From Dichetophora obliterata (taxonomy: Eukaryota; Arthropoda; Insecta; Diptera; Sciomyzidae), in the NCBI GenBank assembly GCA_963920525.1, contig OY986436.1, forward strand, positions 6,746,501 through 6,810,500: a stretch of 64,000 nt of DNA, in the 5' to 3' direction. Of this stretch, positions 1-10,300 are shown one piece after another. Under the pieces are notes generated by a model, which saw only the letters and a program-made list of their open reading frames with translations, did no database searches and was not told the DNA's origin. The stretch's first letter is position 1; each line of letters begins with the position of its first letter. The translations under genes and the position numbers were made by a program.

Positions 1-1729
1 TTAGCCCCTTTATTTTAAACCCAAACGGCTTGCAATTTTCGTCGTGTACTTTATCTTGCCCTCCAACGTCCTTGACAATAAGTTGAAGGCTTTTATTTAC
101 GCTGTTACTTTCATTTAATATATACATATATTTATTTACCTTATTTTACTTATTTAAGCGTTGTTTAGATTTTATATACAATTTTTATTTTTCTGCTAAA
201 ATTTGTTGAAGTTGCTGTCGTTGTGTGCTTTTCAATGAAATTAATTTTGTAGTTTTTTTATTGTGATTTTATCTTATCGGACACTTTGTTCTGCGACATC
301 TTTATTCACTATTGTATTTTGCATGATATAACAGTTTATTAATTTTAATTTAGTAATTTTATCATGTGTATTTTGTTGTTTACATCAGTTTGCTTTGTTT
401 AATTCGCTTTTATTAAACAATTCCGATGCAATTTAAAAAATATAAACATTTCGCTCTTGCTTTTTAATACAATTGCGCCGACTCTCTTTTATGAATAAAC
501 AGCTGTTAAATCTGACAGCTATAAAAAATGAACTTCCACACAGCGTTGCCACTGTTATTTTTCTATGACATATCGGTGTTTTTAATTTAGTGTTGGATAA
601 CAGTCCCTTGTAATGATGATAAATCAATGTTTGTCATAATTAACCATTAAGCGCTGATTATAACCCAGCAGCAAAAACGGATATCGTTGCTTTAAAAATC
701 ACAATATCATCGATGCCAAAGTGCTCTTAAAAGCAGCTTTAAGGTATTAGTGGTGAGAATTTGATATTTTCGATACTTTATTTGAAATTTTTGAAGCTTG
801 TAAGAATCCAACATAAAAAGCCTTTGTAAAAAACGTTGCGAAGGAAACACTTCAACAAATTTAATCATTGTGTCAAAAAAAAAAATATAAAAAATTTAAT
901 AAATGTTATGTTTTCAATGTTATAAATTATTATAAATAATCCTTTTTATAATTGTGGTTTATTATTTTAACAGGTAAATTTATTAACTGATTATATTATG
1001 ATTCTGGCAGAAGAATTCCGGTAGCAGTAGTGTTTATATTGAGATATTTTTGCCTACTTGTAATCATCAGTAAGCATTTTGTTGTGATGCCTTGGTGCTT
1101 GCTATCGATAGCAGCAACAATGATTAAATTGAGATTTTTCGGTTGCTTGCTGTCAGCAAAATTGATATTATATTGAAGATTTTGGTTGTGTGATGATAGC
1201 ATCTGTGTTTTCTCCACATATCTAATTTATTTTAGAATGATTAATATTGTCTACCCACATCTTCTTTGATCGTAAAAAAGCAACAATTTAATGTTTCTTA
1301 AAAAGTTTTATTGTATCGCTAGAGCATCGACAGCTTTCGTATGACATGCAATGTTAAAAAATATATAAAGCTACATACAAAAAGATATCGATGGTTGATA
1401 GCAAAAACATCGTTGAATTATTACTAAAGCATCGATACCTACGACTGCTGGGAATAGACGGAACGTAGTAAAGTGTCAATCGCTTTCAAATGGAATGGCG
1501 ATTATAATAGAATCGGAAGAGGAGTTCATTTTTTCTAAAATATATTTTATTATAAAACAAATTCCATCGCTTCAAATTCTTTTCTGATTATTTTGAAACA
1601 TGAATTCAATTAAAATTTATCAAAAATAAAGGGTCCGCCAAATAACTTTTTTTTTTAAAATTCTATAAAAAAAAACTACTGGATATTTTCTCAAATTTCT
1701 TTTTTTATTTGCAAGTTCAATTTTTCCGG
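1..1729. other. AT-rich flank without a supported gene
   Basis: No open reading frame here has recognisable protein character; those present are under 75 codons and AT-driven. The stretch around 480-720 is slightly richer in complex sequence, with an AACAGCTGTT E-box-like palindrome near 499, a CAGCGTTGCCACTG word near 541 and ATCGAT-type words near 700-715, 1104 and 1388. Such words are common in fly housekeeping promoters, so a gene start facing left out of the window is possible. Nothing coding supports that here. Confidence 0.6.
1101..1112. promoter_or_regulatory. DRE-like palindrome GCTATCGATAGC
   Basis: A perfect 12-bp palindrome containing TATCGATA, the core of the DNA replication-related element bound by DREF in flies. 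Further ATCGAT words lie near 712 and 1388. No transcription unit can be tied to it, and in a 64-kb AT-rich window an isolated copy may be chance. Confidence 0.25.
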
Positions 1730-2040
1730 TTAATAATAAAAAATAATTTCATTCAAATGGCTGCCTCGGCTGGCCATGCAGTAGCCTACACGATCGGTCC
1801 AATTTTTAAGCACATTATCGATTGTGTACAGCTGTATTTCACCAATGGCTTCAAGAATATTGTCTTTTAAAGCGTCAATAGTCTCTTGCTTGTCGGCTTA
1901 GCACTTATCTGTGAGGGCACCCCTCAAATAATAGTCCAACGGTGTCAAATTGCAGCTCCGAGGTGGCCAAACGACATCAGCTCTGCGGCTGATAATGCGA
2001 TCTTCAAAAACAGGGCGCAAAACATCGAGTGTAGCTTTAT
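1730..2040 (-). pseudogene. C-terminal fragment of an IS630/Tc1/mariner-like transposase
   Basis: Read on the minus strand from about 2040 to a stop at 1730-1732, this gives roughly 100 residues. They include WPPRSCNLTPLDYYLRG, which matches the WPPRSPDLTPLDFFLWG-type block of insect DDE transposases around the second or third catalytic acid, followed by an ETIDALKDNI and a DRVGYCMASRGSHLNEI block. The D of LTPLD is kept. An in-frame TAA after the DKC residues breaks the frame, and no N-terminal DNA-binding region or first catalytic D is present upstream, so this is a dead 3' fragment. Assignment rests on recognition of these blocks; the exact family is uncertain. Confidence 0.72.
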
Positions 2041-2178
2041 GTAGCCTTATTTCTTTTTAAATAGACATGTAGTCAATATATTTTTATTGAATTTACATTT
2101 AAATAATTAATACTACACGAAATAGTTGCATGTAGTAAGTAGTTGTTTACATATATTTATTAAAATAAAGAATATCTA

Positions 2179-2900
2179 CACTCAAAAAATACTGTAGCAA
2201 AATTTATGCACACACTTGATTTATCTGCTCATAGGCACAGCGCTAACGCACGATCAGAAAAAGTTAGTCTTACGAGCATTGCTTGATTTAGTGTGTGCAA
2301 AAATAAAATACTAGCGGAGTGCAAGCGGTTAAAATAAATCGCTAAGAGTGGCTATTTTGGCGATGATAATAATTAAAAGGTTGGCATTATATTGATTTAT
2401 TTATTTTGGGTAACTAATTTTCGATTGCTTATTGTGTTCATATGTTCATTATAAATAGAAAAATAGAAAAATGGAAGAACAACAGTGTTCCATTTAAGTA
2501 TAAGAATTTATTTTTTGGTGTACATGTAGTAAAAATTAATATATGTAGTAAAAATTTCCACATGGTAGTAAAAATATTTGAAATTACTGCATAAAAATTT
2601 TCATATTCAGCATTTCGATCAAATACGGGTGTATTTTATTTAAATTTATTTTTTAGTAAAACTTACCACAGTGTTAGTAAAACTGTGGCAGAAAACGTTT
2701 TACAGTTTTTTTAATTAATAAATGAAAAAGATTTAATTTTTATGTAAATGTATTAATTCTCTGTAGTTAAGAAATATGTAGTAAAAGTAAATAATTGAAA
2801 TTAATAAAAATAATTACATTTGTATTTGGACGGTGAGTTAATAATTTACATTTGCTTTAAATACATTTTTATTTATTTTTACTACAGGATTTTTTGGGTC
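2179..2900. mobile_element. 722-bp non-autonomous element with a repeated TAGTAAAA word
   Basis: The ends form an imperfect inverted repeat: the left starts CACTCAAAAAATACTGTAG, and the right, reverse-complemented, reads GACCCAAAAAATCCTGTAG. Inside, the word TAGTAAA or its complement recurs about seven times (near 2526, 2547, 2568, 2654, 2672, 2778 and 2877). There is no coding capacity. The CACTC-AAAAAAT end resembles that of the 23549-24343 element, which carries a different repeated word. No target duplication could be fixed. Confidence 0.5.
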
Positions 2901-2990
2901 AACATAAATTTTTTACTCAAAACGTTATGGAACGCAGCGGAGAAATCAAAAATCAATAGATCTCAACGTTGCGTGCCGCTTCGTTCTGTG

Positions 2991-3042
2991 CAGAGACTAT
3001 AAATACATATATTTATATATATATATGTATTTATAGTCTCTG
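2991..3042. repeat. 52-bp near-perfect palindrome abutting the RpS3 retrocopy
   Basis: Arms of 26 bp, starting CAGAGACTATAAATACATAT on both strands, meet in a TA-rich centre with one mismatched pair. The right arm runs into the first retained codon of the RpS3 pseudogene at 3040. It could be a fold-back artefact formed when the retrocopy inserted, or a small TA-repeat hairpin element. Confidence 0.85.
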
Positions 3043-3425
3043 ACTGCAATGGCAAAGAAGCGTTTCAATTCTGAACCCGACTATATTGATTTGAATGCTT
3101 AGAAAGTTGCAACCCGTGGTCTTTGCGGCATTGCTCAAGCCGAGTCGCTGCACTACAAACTTATCGGTAATTTGGCTGTGAGTCGCGCTTGCTATGGTGT
3201 GCTCTGTTTTATTATGGAGTCTGGAGTAAGGGGTTGTGTGGTCATTGTCCAATATCTATAAAGTTCGTCGATGGTCTTATGATGGATGGTCTCAAGAAAT
3301 CATTGCCATATAATATTTCTGTTGCTGAGCAAAAGGAGGAGAAAATCTACGAGACTCCAGAGACGGAATACAAAATTCCACCACCAAGCAAACCTTTAAA
3401 TGATCTTGCTGCGACACCAAAGTAA
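3040..3425 (+). pseudogene. Ribosomal protein S3 processed pseudogene, broken and internally deleted
   Basis: Translation starts mid-protein at LTAMAKKRFN, equivalent to roughly residue 70 of fly RpS3, and continues [20 protein letters not shown] and [13 protein letters not shown], close to the insect protein. An in-frame TAG sits after IDLNA. The frame slips near 3255, and the second frame reads [31 protein letters not shown] and KIPPPSKPLNDL to a TAA at 3423-3425. About 40 residues between KFVDGLM and the KxLPxN block are missing. No introns are present and AATAAA signals follow, as expected of a 5'-truncated retrocopy. RpS3 is a 40S subunit protein with a KH domain; this copy cannot make it. 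Confidence 0.9.
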
Positions 3426-5046
3426 AATAAAGTGCAACATTTTTATTTTAGAACAAAAACTTTAAATAAAATTATTATTTTAGATAATTTTTATTTTGTG
3501 ATTTTTTTCATATAACTACCGCGATTTAATAATAAATAAAGCATTCGGCCATAAAAGAGAATTAAAACAAACTTTTTACATTTAAAATATTTCTATTTAA
3601 ACGCCTAGGTCCTATGTGCATGGTCAATTAGTCTTTACCCTACCCAGCGAATTAAAGCCCTTCTAGTGGGCCGTTAAGTAAGAAATCCTTAGAAGAGTAT
3701 TGCCCTCTCGTGCCATCTCCATTACTTCAAGCAAATTGCGTGTCTGCTCCACCAGTCACCAGTATACATGCTTATCCAATTCAACATTGACAACAAAAAT
3801 GTACCATATTTTAAGCGACTCTCGTGAAAGACTTTAATTTTATTTTTGTCCCGTTGATGACGGCAACTAACCACGAAGCACGGTCCATATGTAGTTTTGA
3901 CAAAAACAGGAAATACATCACATATAAACTTCAATATTTTAAATTAAAACTTACTCCTTAGTAAGCTGCTTTAGCACCTTGCCGATAATTTATCTAAATT
4001 GGTATAAACGCATGTGTTTCAATGAGTATTCAACGAAAGGAAATGCTTCCTACATTCTAGAGAATGTTTCTTGCTTAAATCTGGGAATGTTTCCATTTCC
4101 TAGAGGGTTAGTATAAACTGGATCCGAGTATTAGTGCCCAGCAATCTCTTTTGAAAATGATCCGTGTACCAAATAAGTAAAGCAATGACAAAATACTTAC
4201 TTTTTTGTTAACCGAGAATTAATTTGAAACTGAGTTCTAAGCAGAACTCAGACTAGCCCGATTTGATACTCGGTGAAGAAATCGGCCGTAACAATAAGCA
4301 ACACTAAAAACTTGTTTATGATTGCAAACAAAACTGGAAGTGAAGCTAAATACGAAACAAATATTAAAGTAAATTAAATAAATATAGTTTATAGTTATAT
4401 AATTAATAATTTCTAATATTTTGTAATTATATAAAAATAATTATTAAATAAGACTGCAATTGCAGCGAGAATCTTCGCATTCGACGACATCTTGCTAATC
4501 AATTTGCACTTGCACTTGTAGTCTCTTGCAACTTTCAGCTAATTTCGGGTTTTTTCGAATTTTTTCGAAGACAATATGTATGCTTTACTTTCGAACTTGC
4601 ACTGTCTTCTGTAGACGCAGGGTAAGGTATATAATCAAAAAAATTTAAGAAATCATTCACACTTTATAGAGTGGGGCTTGAAGAATTTGAATATAAAAAA
4701 TTAGTTTTATTAATATAAATGAAAATAAATTTTTAGCCATATTTTTTGATTGGAAAATGATATATGGGAAATATTTTCAAATAAATTATTTTTTAGTCTT
4801 GACTATTTCGATTCTGACAACAATTCGAAAACAAAATTTTGCAAAAAAAAGTTATAGGAATACCCTTATTGTTTTGATTACAAAGTTTTATAATTTTTCT
4901 ACCGAATGTTATGTCATATGAAAGGGCAATGCAATTTTCCCTATTTTTTAAAACAAAACCTTTTTAATGAGTTGTGCTAATGAATAGCTTTATGAATATA
5001 ATTTTTCAACTATTTGGCTTACATGTTCCATTAACGCGCATCCGTC
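3426..5046. other. Non-coding stretch, mostly AT-rich
   Basis: After the retrocopy's AATAAA signals (about 3426 and 3465) the sequence is AT-rich. A less biased block at about 3600-3930 shows short broken frames I do not recognise. A hairpin lies at 4230. I see no gene. Confidence 0.6.
4230..4251. repeat. 9-bp hairpin CTGAGTTCT/AGAACTCAG
   Basis: A perfect 9-bp stem around an AAGC loop. It is followed by ordinary sequence without a T-run, and no coding region ends here, so a terminator role is not supported. Confidence 0.7.
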
Positions 5047-5510
5047 GTGTGTGTAATCGAAAATGTTATATTACCTTTGTTTTTGCACAAATTTGAATTA
5101 GGGTGCGGTTCACTAACTAATTTTCGACGAAATTTTGGAAACTTATATGCCCGATGTGTCACTTTGGATTCTTATGTCACAAAAAGACGTCGATATGTAA
5201 CTTTGCTGAGCATTATGCACAATAAAAAGAAAGTGACTGAGAGCAACGTTAAAAAAACAGAAATAGTCAAGTTTTACAGTCGTTTACAATGTAAGAAAAT
5301 GTGGTGTGGATATAATTGAAGATGCTTTACTTCACGTAAGGCAAGCGTGAAGTAAGTTGATGGTCCGTTGCAGTGTTTTGCAACATGCTCGACATCTCGG
5401 CGTTGAATATGTGCTCTTTATCAGTATGAATCCACTTTGGAATTATACGATAAAGAAATTTCGCAGACGCTTGTTTTTGCTGGAACTTGGCCATTCGTAG
5501 TGTTACTACA
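5047..5510 (+). pseudogene. piggyBac-like transposase C-terminal fragment
   Basis: The frame from 5047 includes TKRRRYVTLLSIMHNKKK, matching the piggyBac block that reads K-(V/N)-V-x-LLS-T-MHN. A frame change then gives CGVDIIEDALLH, like the family's KGGVDxxD block with its third catalytic D, and further on MNPLWN and FRRRLFLLELG, like the NPxWN and RxFLxELG blocks near the C-terminus. These blocks occur in the family order but in at least two frames with stops between, so the gene is dead. No TTAA-flanked ends or N-terminal half were found. Confidence 0.62.
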
Positions 5511-7178
5511 GGTTGAGCAGCAGGAGCGCACATGAAGTATGTCTGCCTTATCGATAGTAAATTAAATTCGTGGCGTTCTAAGACCACCGTCTTTTCGTAA
5601 CATTTTGTTAACGACGGATGCGTGTTAGTCGCTGGCCGAGTCACTAACATAAGTTGTCCCTGGTTCACAAACTATGTGAAATTTTACCATAAAAAAGTAA
5701 AACAACTTACAATCGTTGGAAAAGAAATCTCACAACATCGAATTGGCAAGAACACAGAAGAGCGAGAAACTTTGCTAACTCTGCAGTTAGATCAGCAAAG
5801 CGCATATTTTTTATGTCCAAGCTAAGTTCATCGCCATTACTAATCAATAAATAAGCGAGTTGTGGAAAAAAGGCGATCCCGTTGCTTTTGATGCATCCAT
5901 AAAAAACTATTCCTGAAAACTTCAATTGTTTCTTCGATGAGTCTCTTTTCCAAGAATGTTGATTCAAAAAAGATGAGCAAATTTAATTTCGCTGAACTCA
6001 ATATTTTATTTCGGGCTATCGTCATTTGAATATAATTATTTTAAATTCGCTATTGATGATTTAAAAACATATAGTACAGAAATTATTTTATGGTAAGAAG
6101 CTCGATCCAACTCCTTTCTATGACTGAATTAGATTTTTCGATACTACATACATTTTTTCGAAATAAAGAAACAAAAAATAAATGTCTAAAATATTTTAAT
6201 TTTATATTTTTTTCGTATTAAAACCATCCATTGTTATAGTTGTATTAATAATACAATATAGAGTTCATATAAAAATATGCATATAATAGAAATAACAGCA
6301 TAAAAGTGTTATTTTCAGAGTGTGCATTTTTTAAATATTTAGGTGTACTATAAAAATTCGTTTGAAATATTTTATTTAGTACTTAAATATTAAAAAAATT
6401 CTATAATTCTTAAAAATAAAATAGTTATATAGATGTTTGTGCTTCTATATAATTGCTGGCTCTATTTACAATATTAATTGATGATTTATTTGAACTTTCC
6501 CTTAAAAACTTACAAATACAACAAAGCAAATTACAATTAGAATTTACTTTGACAAAACATCACAGGAATTATAAAAATTCGTAATTAATTAAAATACTTC
6601 AAAAACTAAATGCTTAGCTCAATTGATACATTACAAGATTCAATTTTTGTTTAATATGATAACCAGCAAAAAGCTAAGACCATTGTTAATTTAAGCTACA
6701 CCTTCTGATAAGAAAAGCCCGTGCTTCAATAATAGATCTATATTCAATTTTAGCTTTAAGAAATAAATACCCGAGTTTATGTAGCTTAGAATAAATTTAG
6801 TAAAAACCTCACGGAGGTAGTATATAAATATCAAGATTAAATAATTAATTTAGGATTTTTATCTACTAAGTTAATATAGTAATTGAAAGTACTAACTTTA
6901 GTTAATAAATTTTAAAGATAAGTCGTTTTGCTTTTTCTTTTGGAAGATATTTTGATGAAACTTTTTACAGATGTTTTTTGTTTTTTTTTTCGTTTTGAGA
7001 CTATGTCTTCTTTTGGTGTTAAGGCAAACACAATTTTTAAAACTATCACAGTTATACGACCAACTTAAAAATCAACCAAAGTTTAACAAAACGAAATACT
7101 ATTAAACCAAAATTAAACTCAATCTACCCGCCCTTTAAACACTAGGCCCTAAAATAAGTACTTGAGCGATAGCTTAAC
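5511..7178. other. Downstream flank of the receptor gene; no gene recognised
   Basis: About 5690-6025 carries short minus-strand frames (including ADLTAELAKFLALLCSC) with less biased composition, possibly an eroded element, but I cannot identify them. The 3' UTR of the minus-strand receptor must lie just below 7179. AATAAA on the minus strand (TTTATT here) first appears near 6484 and 6369, so a UTR of about 0.7-0.8 kb is possible but unproven. Confidence 0.45.
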
Positions 7179-7397
7179 TTAAACATCTTGAATATGATGA
7201 CTACTTTTAGGCGCTACTGCTGTTTTTGGCTCCGTTGTGTTATTAATTTGCGGCGCAGTGTACAACGCTGTGTTGTCTTCATCCATGGACCAGCGTCTGT
7301 TTTTTGATGACTGTGAACCTGATTCGATAATTATTTCGATGTCATGCGAGTCAGTGATGGAAGATGCGAGACCGCTGCTGCCGAAACTGACAGAAAT
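7179..7397 (-). CDS. Receptor exon 10 (last): end of cytoplasmic tail and stop
   Basis: Acceptor TTTGCAG precedes ATTTCTGTC at 7397 (phase 0) and the frame ends with TAA at 7179-7181, encoding 72 residues. They are Ser/Thr- and acid-rich with no membrane segment. RRWSMDED fits the basophilic kinase consensus R-R-x-S, so the tail may be phosphorylated. The last residues are SSHHIQDV. The upstream intron (7398-11993) is 4.6 kb. Confidence 0.85.
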   Translation of the reverse strand: MSVSFGSSGLASSITDSHDIEIIIESGSQSSKNRRWSMDEDNTALYTAPQINNTTEPKTAVAPKSSHHIQDV

Positions 7398-10300
7398 CTG
7401 CAAATAAAAAAATAAAAAAACAGGATTTATAATATGCTTTATGATCTGAGATTTTTTAATTCAAATTTTGACTACTTTTTATAGACGCACGCCTGGCTCA
7501 CGGTTTGTTAACATATCTTGATTGCTTTCTTAATAAACTAATTCTTAGGTTTAAGCAAATTTGCAGAAGCCTTTTTTGCAAAAAAGAAATTCAAAGATTT
7601 GATTAAGTTAGAGAATTAATAAAACATAGTGAGTAAAAAAAATGACAACCAGCAAAACACGGTATAAAGTTAAGTTTTATTATAGCTTTAACAAAGATTT
7701 CTCTTGTTAAATTGATCAAATCATAGCATGTCCAAAAAAGTCTTTTAGTTATAGCTAATAAATTAATTCGTGCTCCGAGGGTAATAAATATCTAATAAAA
7801 TGCCAAATGCATTTTTTTTCATCTTTTTTATTGAACCGGGATTGGAAAGAAATAAAAAGAGCTTGCTTGTCAACCAGTATAAATTCTAATTAAAACAAGA
7901 ATCTGCGGCTTTAAGGCATAAGAACTTGATAAAGTGTCTCTATGTTTGCATATATGAATAAAATATTTTAAAATACAATGAAAATAATACGTTGCCTGCC
8001 TCTCAAATTTTTTTTTTGTAAGTTTATTGAAATTTTAGAAATGTATGCATTTCACTTTTAACGTTGATATGTGCTATAATCAATTAGTGGTTATTTTTTT
8101 CTACTGGGTCTAGAGTTTTTCAACTGCCAACAGTTTGTAACGCATTAGTTATCTGGCAGACAGCATGGCGCTGTTTAAAACATTTAAGCGCTTTTTTTAT
8201 TATGTCGACGTGTAAATTCACGCTTATTAAAGTTAAGATACACTCATTAAAGCAAGATTTTAAGTAGCTTGAAAAATATAACATTTTTAAGATAATTGTG
8301 TTTTTATGGCAATAATAAGTGAAATAATTTATTTTTATAGCTTAATGAAAACAATTAAATGTTAATTACGCATTACTCTAAAAATATGTTGGATACATGA
8401 AAATGTATTGAAAAATGTTTAAATTAAGCATAAACATAATAACGAAAATGATAGATATATGGCCTTATTTTGTAAAACTAATGCAGTCAAACTAACGCTT
8501 ACAAAACTAGCGTTAGATTTTTTATCTGGCAATTTATTTAAAAAAAAAAATTTCAGTGAGAGAGAGAGGTTTGTTTTAATTCATATGGAAATAGAATTGC
8601 CAAACAAAAAAACTCCAAGTTAGGTGATTGCGTGCATTTCACAAAATAAGGCCAGTCAAGTATGCATTGGATGCTTTTTAAAAGCCAATGGTTTGCGACT
8701 TAAATCACCACCTATAGGTGATCAATCTCAGTACCTCTACGGAGAAAAAAACCCGTTCTGAACCGAACACGTTCCCAAGGGATAGGGACCTGTCCCAATT
8801 CTGCCACCAACATATGATACCGACCAGCCACTTTTACGTGGCGTTATCATTTACCTGTCCAAAAGAGTAGATTGGTGACTTATTTTGATGAAAAAGGAAC
8901 CGGCTCAGAACCTAACACGTGATAGGTTTCCAAGGGAATGGGACCTGTCCCAATTCTGCCACCAAGATATAAAACCGACCGGTCACTTTTACGTGGCGTT
9001 GTCATTATTAGGGGCCAATTGTCACCTGCTGCATCATCTAAGACCTTTTCAGTGACCGACCTCGATAAACGTGAGTTTTGGTGACGAAGGGGGCAGACAA
9101 TAATTGCTCTGTACTGTCAAATTTTTGTACTAAAGAAAACTGCTTTCAAGTCTTAAACAATATAAAAGAGGTCTGTGATCAGCGTACAAGAGTTCAATTG
9201 TACGAAGTGTTCAAGGGAGATACATAGCTTAACGCCAACAGTCCGTGTATTTTTCAGGTACACTCGGGCATTAGTCTAACCCCTTTACCATTGCCTCAAC
9301 GCACAACAAAACCTCGCATTTCCGTGATAATTCGTTTTTTAGTCGCACGGTAAAGTTGTCGAGTAGTCTTCCCGCGAGCTTATTTCCCGGCAGTTTTGAA
9401 ATGTGCAAATTTAAAACATACCTTTACCAACACTACTCCATCTCTCCACAATCCAACTAACTATTACTACGTTTCCATGGCGAGTTAAGTCGGGGTAACT
9501 AGGGATTAACTCTCCATGGAAACGCGAGTTGAGTTGCATTTTGTTAAATCCACGAAACTTTTTAGATTTAATTGAGTTCGATTGGATGCGTTCAGATGGT
9601 GCAACAGTTATTCAACTGTTGAGCGTGGTTTATTGTGCTTATTGATTACTTTTAATTTTATTTTATTTCTGCCGCTGCGTTGACTTAAAATGTAACAAAC
9701 CGTTCAGCAGGCACACAAAATTTTTTCCCTATTAAAAACACACTGTAACACGTCTACTTTGAACAGCTGTAAATATAAGACTGAGTTTCCAGATCTAAAT
9801 GACACTTTACACGTGTTCATAAGAAAGTAGTATTATTTTTAGAAAAATAAAAAGGCGGACGTACTACCACCATCTATGTGTAATTCTAGAAACTTGTTGA
9901 ACAACCTAGTATACTTTTTGTATGATGTATAGAAAAATAGGCGCGGTCAGACCAACACTACGTCATGTTTCCTACAAAAAGAAAAATTACTTAACCCGTA
10001 TAACTTGATACCAGTATTTAGAGAAGTTTCAGTATTGATAATTTATTTAAGTTTTCTAGATATTTGTAGATCAATAAGTTTAAGTACGAGTTTAAAGTCT
10101 AGTCAAATTAAATCGAGCTTAATTTACCATAATTCGACGTTTAAACTAGGTTTATACTATTTTGCATCTGTTCGAAATCTTGAGATTTTGAAAAAGTGAT
10201 TTCAAAGTGTTTCCATCTGGCATGTCATGACAGCTAGATTTCATTTGACAATCAAGACTTTATTTGATAAATTAAAAAATGAGCAAATCGTGAAGGAGCA

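Noticed and set aside
5327..5668. 113-codon minus-strand frame
   Set aside because: Lies antisense over the piggyBac-like fragment, whose blocks match on the plus strand.
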